Assembly: GCA_001574975.1 (NCBI GenBank)
Contig: KQ965755.1
Coordinates: 386,375 to 450,374, forward strand
Direction of reading: 5' to 3'
Source: Gonapodya prolifera JEL478
Taxonomy: Eukaryota > Monoblepharomycota > Monoblepharidomycetes > Monoblepharidales > Gonapodyaceae
Length of the DNA: 64,000 nucleotides
Shown in pieces: positions 12,273 to 23,100 of this stretch. Position 1 is the stretch's first letter. Each line of letters begins with the position of its first letter. Made by a program: the position numbers and the translations under genes. The notes beneath the pieces are model-generated. The model was not told the origin of the DNA and made no database searches. It saw nothing but the letters and a program-made list of their open reading frames with translations.

Positions 12273-13569
12273 ATGTTGCTGGCGTTCCGTGTAGCCGTCG
12301 TCATGTTCCTTTTGCGCGTGGCGGCCGCGCAAACACCAACGCAGCCCCCGAATACCCTTCCGAAGATTACGCCAGGCACGTCGTTTCAATGGCAGCTGAA
12401 GAATACTGTTGATAGTGAGTTCGCGCCCTTTCGAATGACGATCTTCCCGCGCCAAAAAGGGGAACTGATTGATCATACTTTCTGTCTGCTCCCCACCGAT
12501 CCAAATTTTCGCTCCCCACCTCTGACGACTATGTTCTTGCTACTGGAATTCCATTGTGATCGCCATCGCCTCTAATCAGCGTCCTCGACGTCGAAAATCT
12601 ACGACATCGACGTGTTCGACACACCGTCGACCACAATATCTGCACTAAAAAAGGCTGGGCATTTAGTGATATGCTACATGTCCGTCGGCTCCTACGAAGA
12701 CTGGCGTCCGGACGCGTGCCAGTTCCCCAAATCCGTGCGCGGCAAGCCCCTAGACAAGATTTGGAAGGGCGAGTGGTGGCTAGACGTCCGGCAGATTTCC
12801 ACGCTTGGACCGATAATGAAGGCACGAATGGTGCTGGCGGTGCAGAAGGGGTGTGACGGCGTCGAGGGGGATAATGTGGACGGGTACACGAATGACTCGG
12901 GTTTTCCGTTGAGCGCGGATGACCAGGTGGCTTACAATCGCTGGTGAGTTGCATAAATCAAGGACGCGATCGCGGGGAGAGTTCAAATACCTGATGTATT
13001 GACACCTTCTCGACAAAGGCTGGCGGACACGGCACACTCGCTCGGTCTTTTGGTTGGTCTGAAGAACACAATGACACTTGCATCTCAGCTTCTCGCTTGG
13101 TACGACTTCGCTCTGTTGGAACAATGCGTTCAGTATACCTCTTGCGACTTGGCGAAGCCTTTTTTGAATGCAAACAAGGCTGTGTTTGAGTAAGTTTGTC
13201 GTGCTTAAAACGCTATATGATGGCTATACCCAGCTGATGAACAATGACTTCAAATGCACTTTCTCCAGTGTGGAGTACATCGAAAGTGGCGCTACCGTTG
13301 CCAACGTGTGCGCCGTGACCAACCAAACCGGCATTGATGGGCAAATCAAAAACCTACAGCTTGACTCCGGCGCCCGCGTCATGTGCAAAAGCAACTACAC
13401 TGACCTGGCAACAGCAACTGTTGCACCCAGCCCATCAAGTGGACCAGAGCCGACTCTTGCGTCTGCGCCGTGCTCGGGAGGAAGGAAGGACGTGGTGGTT
13501 GGCGGCTTCGTGTACAGAATTGTACCCGCCGTTCTTCTCTTTACTGTCCTAACAAACACGTTTATTTAG
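12273..13569 (+). CDS. GH114 family glycosidase, secreted, probably GPI-anchored
   Basis: Glycoside hydrolase family 114, whose characterised members cut alpha-1,4-galactosaminogalactan. Exons 12273-12414, 12580-12943, 13019-13189 and 13269-13569 give 325 residues. The ATG at 12273 starts a clean signal peptide (hydrophobic core then RVAAAQ); an in-frame ATG at 12225 would bury it. Family motifs are PGTSFQWQL, YDIDVFDTP, YMSVGSYEDWRPDA, GCDGVEGDNVDGYTN and LEQCVQYTSCD; the acidic residues of the last two are where the family's catalytic residues are expected. The tail is Ser/Pro/Thr-rich, then a small-residue site and a hydrophobic end without a basic anchor, as in a GPI signal. The family is common in bacteria and scattered in fungi, so transfer is possible. 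It precedes the PNPOx/FNR fusion on the same strand by 274 bases. Confidence 0.85.
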
Positions 13570-13843
13570 TTTCCTGGGGGAGATTCAATTATTATAATCT
13601 ACACAGTTTCGAGAAGTTACTGCGTGACGGAACATATTTTTCGAGTACTCCATCAGTATACCGAGAAGCAATGAAGATGGCTTTGTGTTGCAAGATTTCG
13701 AGCCAGTTGCTGGGCTCAAATCAGACCACAGCATACCCTTCCATTATGGATGGTTTCGTAACACGGGTTTCGTTGCATATTCCATTACATATGTGACTCC
13801 CCTCCTCCTTAAAAAGCCAGAGACCATTGGAATTCTTCTCATC

Positions 13844-16149
13844 ATGCCTCGTCAACTTTCCACGAATGTGTTCCACGAGGGCGAACGTGAGTCTTGTCTG
13901 CCAATTTGGCCTCCAACACAAGGACTCCCGTAAAACTCACACTGATCACATGACCGCCCTCGACAGTCTCGATGCAGCGTCTTGTCGGTCTCACGGAGGC
14001 GGATTCTTCAGAGGCCGGCGGCATGGTTCGGCCTTTCATGACCCGCCAATTCCAAGAATTCTTTCCCGCACTTCCATTCCTCGTTGTGGCGACCGTGGAT
14101 CCGACGACCGGCCGTCCTTGGGCCAGCATTCTGACATTGCCCTCAACAAAACTCAAAAGTGGTTTAAGCGTCGCAAGGAGCACCGATCCCACCACACTCG
14201 TCCTCACAGCCCCGAAAGTTGCAGGGGACCCATTTTTGAACAACATTACCGGGACTTCGCCATCCCACGACATATCTACAGCACAGCGTATGCCAATTGG
14301 CGTTCTGGGTATAATGCTGCATAACAGGAGACGCAACAGAGTGAACGGGCACGTCACCAGAATCACGAACAAGAACGACAACTTCGTTGAAATTGAGCTC
14401 CATGTCGAAGAGGCCTTTGGGTAAGTTTCGCTCTCTTTTGGTTGGACACAGCATAGTCTGAACCACGTTGTTTGCTGTCTAATTTGTTCCAGGAATTGCC
14501 CCAAGTACATTCAGACACGTTCTTTTGCTCTTGAGGCCTCCCCTCCTATGAAGACCCGGGACGTAACACCATCAAACACTGTCAATCAGTTTTCGCTTAA
14601 TACAGCATCTTCCACGCTCTCTGAGACGGTAAAATCGATAATCTCTCAAACCGACACCTTTTTCGTCGCCTCCTCCCACGCACGGACTGGTCGTTTGGAC
14701 GTTTCGCACCGTGGCGGCAACCCTGGCTTCTTGCGCGTCCTTGAGGATAACCACACCATTGTTTGGCCCGATTACAAGGGAAACAATATGTTCCAGACGC
14801 TTGGGAACATCACTTCCGACGGTGTTGCAGGCATCACAATGCCCTCGTTTGGATCGTCGGGCACGGTGGACGCTGTACTCTACCTTTCTGGGCAGGCTCG
14901 TGTAGCTAGTGGAAAAGATGCAGAGGCTCTGACGCCCGGGTTTCCTCGCTGCGTGGTCTTCACACCGGAAGAAGGCACGCTTGTGAAACGTAGCGAGGTA
15001 GGCGATGATCTCTTCCCGTTCCCATTCTCCGCCCGGTTTGTGGAGAGGTCGCCATTCAATCCCCGGATCCGGAACGCCGAGCACGATCGCACCAGGACGA
15101 CTGCTCGTCTGACACCATCCCGGCGACTTTCCCCGACTGTCCAGGAGTACTCTCTCCGCACCTCTCAGCCACTGCGCGTCATTCCGGGCCAACACATCAT
15201 TCTTTCCCTTTCACATGTACAGGCGCTTGCCGACATGCGCGACCAGCTGAGCCAAGCGATGGGCCACGTGGACACGTTCCGTGGGAACGACGATTTGGTG
15301 CGTGTGTGGACTGTGTCAGACGGAGGAATGAACTGGGGTCAATCGGCAGGTCATACGGCGCCGGCGTCCCCGTGGGAGACCGACGAGGTACAGATCACAG
15401 TCAAGACAATGCCAGACGGTCTCGTCACCAACTTTTTGCAAGACTTTGCGGAGTTTGGGGCGACGGCGACGGCGGAGGCGAAGTTGGAAGTGGAGGTGCT
15501 CGGCGTGGCTGGGGACTTCTCGCCGTTTCAGCTGAATAGCGAGTCACGAGACGGCTCCAGGCGTTCTTCGCCAACACTGAAGTATGGGGAGATCCGCTTT
15601 GCGGTGGCCGGAGTCGGGATCACTCCAGCCCTCTCTGTGATTCGAGGTTTGCGGAAACTGCAGACGGAGATCACTAACGCCAACCCCACAAAGCTTCACG
15701 TGATGTTCGCGGCCTCCACCGTCGATGAGCTCCTCTGGCCCGTGTTGTGGAGCGACTTCATTCTACCCGCAATTCCAAACCAGGTGGGCCACCAGGATCT
15801 GACGGCGACAGTAGTTGTCACACGGGAAGGGTTGAGCTCGGTGAAGAAGCGCCTTTGGGCCACCATGCCACCCGGACTGGGACTGAGCAAAGATGAAATC
15901 GACGGTGTGGTGTCTTTTTCGGACAAAATCGACACCGGATCTACTGGTTCGACAATCACATTCTCTGCCTCCCCGTCCTCGGGAATCGATTTTGTCTCGG
16001 CATTGAGACTCGGTGATGAAGTAGCACGCGTCTTTGTGTGCGGACCCGGCGGATTCACGCGTGCAGTAGAAGACTCCTTGGGGAACGCAAAGGCGACGGG
16101 GCGGATTTCGAGGGCACTTGACATTGAAAAGGAGGAATTCGCATATTAG
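13844..16149 (+). CDS. PNPOx-like / ferredoxin-reductase-type FAD-NAD(P) fusion oxidoreductase
   Basis: Two-part flavoenzyme of unknown substrate. Exons 13844-13886, 13967-14420 and 14493-16149 give 717 residues. The N-terminal half is a split-barrel of the pyridoxamine-5'-phosphate-oxidase type (FHEGE, FLVVATVDP, RNRVNGH, GNCPKYIQTR, SHARTGRLDVSHRGG), expected to bind FMN or a similar cofactor. The C-terminal half is a ferredoxin-NADP-reductase module: FAD-binding barrel (LRVIPGQHI), then the NAD(P) site with GVGITPALS and the end motif FVCGPGGF. No Cys-rich plant-type ferredoxin tail is seen. The same two-domain arrangement occurs in other fungal and bacterial proteins annotated as FAD-binding FR-type; its electron acceptor is unknown. 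The small first exon (43 nt) fixes the start at MPRQLS. Confidence 0.8.
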
Positions 16150-16807
16150 CTGAGTAGCTTAGCGCTGTTTGGAGTACTTCATCTGCATATCAGAAATCAA
16201 TCGAACATTATAAATCTTGACTGAAATCATTCTTCGAGGTGGGGTCACGCAAATATCGAGAGGACACGACGTGGAAGTTTCGGTTCAAAGGAGGTTGGAA
16301 CTATTCAATTCATGTGAGGAAGTACTTGCGTGGGTGAAGACGATAATGAGATGTTGGTGTCCGTCGAGCAAGATTGAAGAAACTCTCAAAGAAGTGGCCT
16401 AGTGAGTGTCCCTTCATTTGTACTCTTATTACACCGCATCCTAGATGTCCTGTGCTAAAGGGCAGCTAAAGTCGGCGCTCGAGACTCCACTTGGAGTTAG
16501 TCGCAAACGCAACGGGTGCCTCGGCCTCCCCCTGGTTCACCGAGAAATGTTTCGCCGAAAGAGGGTACAAAAACGTTCGTGTAAGAGAAGTCGTCATAAC
16601 AGCGAACATGAAGGTATCAAGACGCACCGCCTGTCCTCGTTTCGTTCCAGTGAGGCGGGCATCACGCTCCATCATTTGCCTGTCCCAGTCGTCCATTCTC
16701 CACCGTTTGGGCTGTGTTTCATTTAATTAGACAAGCGATGGTTCAAGGAAGGGATTCAGACCGAGCAGATGGCGGCAAACAGAAGAGCTGTTGCTAAATG
16801 TTCACAA
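16150..16807. other. Region between convergent genes, weak unassigned ORFs
   Basis: About 660 bases between the stop of the oxidoreductase and the stop of the small membrane protein. A plus-strand stretch near 16480-16590 reads as ELVANATGASASPWF followed by ERGYKN before a GTGTAAGAG donor-like site, which looks protein-like, but I could not place it in a complete gene or family. The 3' UTRs of both flanking genes must also lie here. Confidence 0.3.
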
Positions 16808-17054
16808 CTAGAAACCAGCTCGTTTCCACACCTTCCACTCGTTCTCAAAGCGCTGAGCCCCCATCAACCCGTAGCTCGCTATGTACAGCATCGAGACGAC
16901 CGCCACAAAGGGCACCAAGGTGTCCACTAGCGGTGGTGGGGTAGAGTCAGTTGTGGGCGCGCATTCGGGAGAACGGAGAGGGACGAGAAGAAAGCAGGAG
17001 AAACTTACCGGGGACACGAAAAGGAATATTCGGGAAGCGCGATCGGAAAGACAT
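16808..17054 (-). CDS. Small single-pass membrane protein, 54 residues
   Basis: Not recognised. Exon 1 is 17009-17054 and exon 2 is 16808-16926, joined across an 82-nt intron (GTAAGT...CTAG) in matching phase. The product starts MSFRSRFPNIPFRVP, has one hydrophobic helix (TLVPFVAVVSMLYIASYGL) and ends in a charged, aromatic tail with WKVWK. Basic N-terminus, single helix and short charged tail resemble small accessory subunits of mitochondrial inner-membrane complexes, but that is only a resemblance. The alternative in-frame start in another frame (near 17099) does not connect to exon 2 in phase. Confidence 0.55.
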
Positions 17055-17193
17055 CGTCCGGTGTCGGTCCGTTTGACGTTTTCGAAACGAATGCTTTGGT
17101 CATTGGATTGAAAGGAACACTCGCAATTGCAATCTACTTTGTTGCCACCTCAGTGAGAACTTATGTACAGAAACTACAGTGCGTGGGTTTATT

Positions 17194-20024
17194 TTATGGC
17201 GAAAAGTCAGCGTGGGGTACACGCGAACTCCTTCTCTCCCCATCACCATATAGCACCTCCAGCTCCCCTCGAACCTTCTTCCCTATCCGCCAGTCTTTGT
17301 GGTCCTCCGCATAGGTGAATGCTGCCGCCGCTTTCGTCCGATCACCGAGTGCCCGATAGACCTGACCCAAGAGCACCCAAACGGAATGCTCTGGATGAGT
17401 GTCTTTGAGCTTCTCGAGGATGACGAGGGCCCCGACATGATCTTCAAGACGATGGAGAATGTCGGCGACCCGGAAGCGGATTACGGGGTTCGTGGGCTCC
17501 AATGACTGAGCTCGTTCGTACCAGTTTCGTGCTTCCTCGAATTGCTCCATTCTCTGGAGTGTCTGCCAAAAAGGGGTTTTTGTGATCATAAATGTACGAT
17601 ACAGAGCACATAGACTTACGATTCCGACAAGCATAGCCAGTAGTGCATTGCTCTGATTAATAGCAAAGGCTTTCTCGTAGAAAAACTTAGCGTTCTCAAA
17701 TTGATCTTGTCTGAAGCTTTGCGAAGCAAGACCATACCTTCCGCAAGCAAATAATGAGCAATCGGCATAAGCAGCATTCCTTCACCTCAAATCAATCAAC
17801 TCACCATGCGTTGTGGTGTCGCGGGTCAATGACAGTCGCCTGCCTGAAGTAAGTCGCCGCTTTTTCATTATCCTCATCATCAAGATAGGCATGACCAGCG
17901 AGTGTGTACGCCCAGGCGAAGTAAGGGTCCAGTTGAATTGCTCTTTGGAAACTCCTCACTGCCATGTCGTTCTCGCACTTGATCGCAAAGGTATTTCCAA
18001 CGGCAAACCTGTTCTTCTTTGTGACCACCATGGATTTACAAAGGGCAGAGTCATGCAGGCACTGACCAGGAAATCGCAGATGTCTTGTCAAACTCCACCA
18101 GCTCGTGAGAAAGGTAACTGAGCTCGACTTCCTTCTCAAGCTGCCACAAAACAACCGCGTATGTGTCCATGCCTTCGAGGCGCCAGGGCTCGAGTTGCCT
18201 GGGGTGGACCCAGGATTGAAGCACAATAAACTCAAGACCACAATCGAAAACAACGGGGTGATTCATACCGAATAAGCTTCAGATTCGCCTCCGCTGACTC
18301 ATACTCAGATTTTTCAAAGTAAGCACGTCCGAGCTAAACGATTCAAACTTTATTCGAACATCTTGAAAGCGTGCGGTTTATGTTAACCAACCTGAGCCAA
18401 TACCCAACCAGACCGTCTCTGCGCTTCTGGAAGACACTCGAATCCAGCAACAGCATCCTTCAATCTAAACTGGGTGAGATGGTTGAACGCCGCTCCCATG
18501 TTCCGAAGCAACTCCATCAAGAAATTGACTGCACGCAAGTAAACGTCACGCGGAGACATGGAAAGGGTCACAGTGGTGGGCTCGATCTAAAATTAAGGTA
18601 ACGTGATCCGTGATTATCACATTTAGTCAGCAAAGGAACACTGACAGGTAGCTCCGCGGAGCGAGTTGGTCTGGGTGGACTCGACTCAGCGCTGGTACTG
18701 TCTTTCAGCTTTCTCTTTGCACCTGCTGTCGACGCTGAGGCTTGTGTTGTCGTAGTTCCAGCTTTGGAACGAGTGGTCGTTGATGGTGCAGAGCCAGCGC
18801 GTGATGGTGCTGCAGGTGGCGCCCCAACGGAATCCTGAGATCCCCGAAGTACTCGGCCTGATGGAGCAGAGATGGCCGAAACAGATTCTTGTGATGTTCG
18901 GGTTTGAGCCCGCTGCGGTGAGTAACATATGTCAGTATCAAACCGTTTGGCGAATTCCCACTCTTTTTCAAACACACCAGCTTTGGTTTCGGTTGTATAA
19001 CTTTACGATCATTGGCAGAAGCACCCGATGTACTCATTTGGTTTGCCACATTGCTGCGGGTTGCTCGGGCTGGGGCAATGACGGAGGTCCCAACGACTGC
19101 TGAACTAGTGGTCTTCGTGATACGCTTGAAGTGTCCAACAAATCTTCAGTTCGAACATAAAAATGGCGCCGTTCAACACATACTTTGGTCGCTGCTTTAG
19201 GTGATTTGGCCTTCTTCTGTGCTGGTGCTCGGGTCTCCGTGGAGGCTGGTTTCGTGGTCTGATCCGTGGTCTCACTGACAGAAGGCAAGACCCCCATTTC
19301 ATCAAAGAATACCACTGCGGCATCAGTTTTGAAAGTGTCCGCGGAATTTGTATCGATGCCTTATCATAGATCACGACTTAGTTGTCCCGTCCTCTTCCAA
19401 CGAGGTTTATCTCTGTCCTCTAACAGCTCACCTAGCTGGCACAGTCCCTCGAATGCAGTCCAGAAAACAGGGCACATCTGAATAGCCTTTTCAAAGTGAG
19501 ACTTTGCCGCTTCAGTTCGCCCAGCGCCTCTTGCGAGGAGACCTTTACGACAAGCTAGAGAACCCTCCGTGGACTTGCCGCCCAATGGCAGTGACAAGGC
19601 TGTGATACCAGTATCAGATGGATCGCTTGAGCTGTCGATCTGACAGAAATCGCTTACGAGATGGTGGAAGCTCCGCTGGACATAAATCAAGAGTGGATTC
19701 GCCTTCGAAGTATCGTCCAAGCTCCATGCAGCATCGCGCTCGAAGATCCAAAGAAGGCACGTAGGAACTATTCCCGATGACTTCGATAGCGACGTGAAAT
19801 CTCATCAGCTGGGCGTTGGCGTATGCAACAAAATATTTCGCTTCCTCTGAGTTCGGATAGAACGCGTGGAGACGCTCGGCGAACCAGAGAGCATTCTGTG
19901 GAATCCCTGAGTCAATGGAAAGAGCGATCACTGAGTGGAATAGAACGAAAAGTGGATCGTGGTCCGCCATTCTTCGCAAGAGACTCGTTCGGTGGGTGGC
20001 CATAGTCAACAAAGTGAAGTTCAT
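17194..20024 (-). CDS. CDC27: Anaphase-promoting complex subunit 3 (Cdc27)
   Basis: TPR scaffold of the APC/C ubiquitin ligase that helps bind co-activators during mitosis. Eleven exons on the minus strand: 19658-20024, 19432-19599, 19184-19359, 18978-19112, 18646-18912, 18392-18586, 18269-18333, 18067-18198, 17805-18008, 17620-17737, 17194-17562; phases agree and give 731 residues. The N-terminal TPR block includes ALWFAERLHAFYPNSEEA and LGRYFEGE. A Ser/Thr/Lys-rich linker of about 160 residues follows, as in other Cdc27 proteins. The C-terminal TPR superhelix includes GWVLAQLGRAYFEKSEYE, EGMDTYAVVLWQLEKE, FQRAIQLDPYFAWAY and IDPRHHNAWYGL. In-frame ATGs at 20024, 20003 and 19970 are all possible; the last gives the start most like relatives. 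Confidence 0.93.
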
Positions 20025-20148
20025 TCACAAAGTGACCAAGAGAAGAAATATTTCACTCTATTGTATTTACATGCGTGATTCAAGCTTTGTTCGTACAAGT
20101 GGCATTAAGCGGGTACTCCAGGATAGGAATTATGAAAGTGCTCCCCAA

Positions 20149-23100
20149 CTAACCCAGCAGAAAGGACTGACGAAACTTCTTTCCTTCCATTTGCGAGACG
20201 TTCGCCGCACTGGGAGACAACTCGTACTTTCTCTTCCCCGGCGACGCCCAATTGGCCATATCGACGGACCCAGGCGTGCTCTGAGGCTCGCACTCCAACG
20301 CTCTATCAAGGTCACCGGACAGAGCGTTGGAATCAGGAGATGCCGTTTGCCGCGCCAATACCTGGGGATTCCTTATAGTGGGCTTTCCGATAGACGATGC
20401 AAATAGCACAAAGAAGTCTCTTTCCGGGGAAAGTACGTGGAGACTGAAAAAGGTGTGTTGACGGATCAGCTCCAAACTACTAACGAAGTGAAGTACATGA
20501 TGATACGAACCCAACATTGGTATTGAGACAGCTGAGGCAGTCCAACTGACGATATCCAACACGATCTGTCACACTCCAAAGTGCAGGTACAAGATCGCGA
20601 TCACTGACCCTCGATTCGCCTTTCACACCGAGGGAAGAACACATGGTCACGTCGTCCGAGACTGGGAAGCATATAGTGAGGCCACCTTGCTCCATTTTTG
20701 ATTCGGCCATTCGCTTCGCGTGCAAGAGGTGATCGGGGATTCTGTGCACACCATCCTCTTCACCCATAGGACGCCGGAAGAGAACCAATGGGTTTTCGCA
20801 TTTCCTGCAAGTGACTGTCAAAATATGAGTCGGCAGCGAGTCATCGGATGAAGCATTGAGCGTGGAACTTGTATGACTGGAAAGGGGAGTCGAAGCTGAA
20901 ACCAAGGGAGCTTCACTCAAGTCAAACGACTCGAGTTCACGATCATGGGCGATACCGTTGGGATAGCTAGTTGCATCATAACGCTCCAGGGATTCATCTT
21001 TTTGGATGGAGCAAATTGAGTCGTCGATAGTATCACGTTCGTTGCGATTCAGCTCTTGGTCGCCATTCTGAGGAACCGTATTTAACTGTTTTGACGTTCC
21101 ATCCTTGTCCCGTGTGACGTGCGGCTGAAATGTTTGATTATTGTTGGCACGAACTTCTGAGAGTGGCTCTGATCGACGAAATTTCCAAAGATTCGTAGAC
21201 TGTGATGAGGAGATTGGTGGTCGAATGACAACCGTGGGCCTAAGCTGGTCAAGATGGGAGTTCGGTGTGGCATCATTGATCGACAGTGTTGGCGATGTGG
21301 TCCTCGGAGTACTGGAGAACAGAACGTCAAGAGTCACGCAACCGCACAATACAAGACCTCGATCTTACTTTTCAGCCACGAGTTGCGCCACGGCGCTAGA
21401 TCCGAAACTTTGCCGATCCGCCAACCAAGCTGCTAGAGATTGCTCCGCCGCGTTGAAGTCTGGAAACTTTACGACTCTAGATCGCAACCATTTACTGATC
21501 ATACTCAATGGCTTGTCTTGACGGAAACGGCTGTCTGAAAATGGAGGGAAAGCATGTTGGAGGCAACCACGACATTCGGAGCATTTGTCAAAAACAAACC
21601 GAAGAGAATCACTGCGCCCCAGTCTATTAAGAATAATACGTTGGATGGAGCGGAGTGAGATTGACCGCATGCTTCAATTGGATTTAGGGACCACCAACCT
21701 TTTCGGTGACGAATAGTCCGCCCCAGAGCCTGATTGAGCGCCCGGAAGGCCTGAATCTCGTACCAAGCGTTACCTGGATTATTTTCAAAACAGTGCACAT
21801 TAACTCCGCGAATAACCGCCCTAGTACCATCTACCCACCGCTGAGGAGTCCAAGATGTGACATTGCGTCGTTAAATTTCTTCTTTTGAATCACCCCGGGA
21901 TCTTTTGCGTTGGGGTACTGGATAAAGACTGTTGGAGCGAAGCGCCAAGCATTTGAGGTTCGCTGTGATACTTGCGGGAATGCCAACTCCGATAACGGCG
22001 CGACTTTGCTCATCCGAGAAGTCAATCCCTTCTGCGAGTTTGCCTCGATATACAGCAAAAATTATGGCACCGTCTCCGCTGTGAACAATCCCTTGGTACT
22101 CTTTGATGATCTTGTCGCATTCGACTTTTCCAGATATTCCCTTGGGCTCGAGAAATATCTAAAAAGCGGAAGGGAAGACCTTTAGGGTAGCTGGTCTGGT
22201 CAGTCCCAATCATCGATGAAGCGGAGTCGCACCTTCTTGAGAGATCGCAATTGGGAAAGCACTCCCGTGGCTTCCCATCGAGCGACTAGCTTCTCAATGA
22301 GGGAGTAGGAGGACAGAAATACGAGCACCCCTGAAGGTATTGATCGCACCAATTGGATAATGGAATCTCCGAGATCGTCCTGGTCGAATGAACCGGTATG
22401 AGACAATGGAGACGTTCAAGAGCAGAACTGAAACGCACTTGAAACTCAAAGGTATCGAAATGCTTGAAGGTACAGGTGAATGACTTCCCGTTCGAGGTCG
22501 TGCTCACTACCCCAGCCCAAACCTTCCACCGGCCAGAAGTATTTTAAATCTGACGAATCAAATACCCCCAGGGTTATAATACCTGATGAGCCCCAATAAC
22601 ATGATTCGCCTCTACTCGAAGGGGGAAAGAGGAGCCAAGCTCGCTTTGGAACGAATCCATGGGTGAGAGAGTGCCCGACGTAAGGATCACCGAGCGAGCG
22701 AGCTTTAAGTCAGAGAAAGCAACTCGGGGATTAAGGCATCTACGAGACAAAGCGTCTGTGTGGATGAACGTTTGTGGTGGTTCGAACGTCTCATTACTCA
22801 CGAGAACTCAAGAGAATGAGACCAAACCGTTTGATGAGGACCGGAAGATTTGGTCGGTCGGATCATTCGCTTTGACAGAATAAGATTGTAATCTTCGCAA
22901 GGGGTTATTCATCGCAGTTGTCGGTCGTTGTTCCTCGTCAAACTCACCCCGTGCGTAATCTATCTGTTCGTTGAACAAGTATCGAAGCACCATCGAGATC
23001 AACCCCTCGAAAACCTTCAAGTGTAGTACAGAGAGAATTCTCTCCCGCCCAGTATTCTTTGATTCGTCCTCGTTTCCCTCCCCCATACGCACTTCTTTGA

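Noticed and set aside
14572-15195. 207-residue minus-strand open frame
   Set aside because: Antisense to the third exon of the PNPOx/FNR gene, with no recognisable domain.
22808-22810. In-frame TGA within the FANCJ region, read at first as a disabling stop
   Set aside because: Introns at 22893-22947 and 22740-22801 move the true frame; the stop is out of frame and the spliced protein matches the family ([14 protein letters not shown]).
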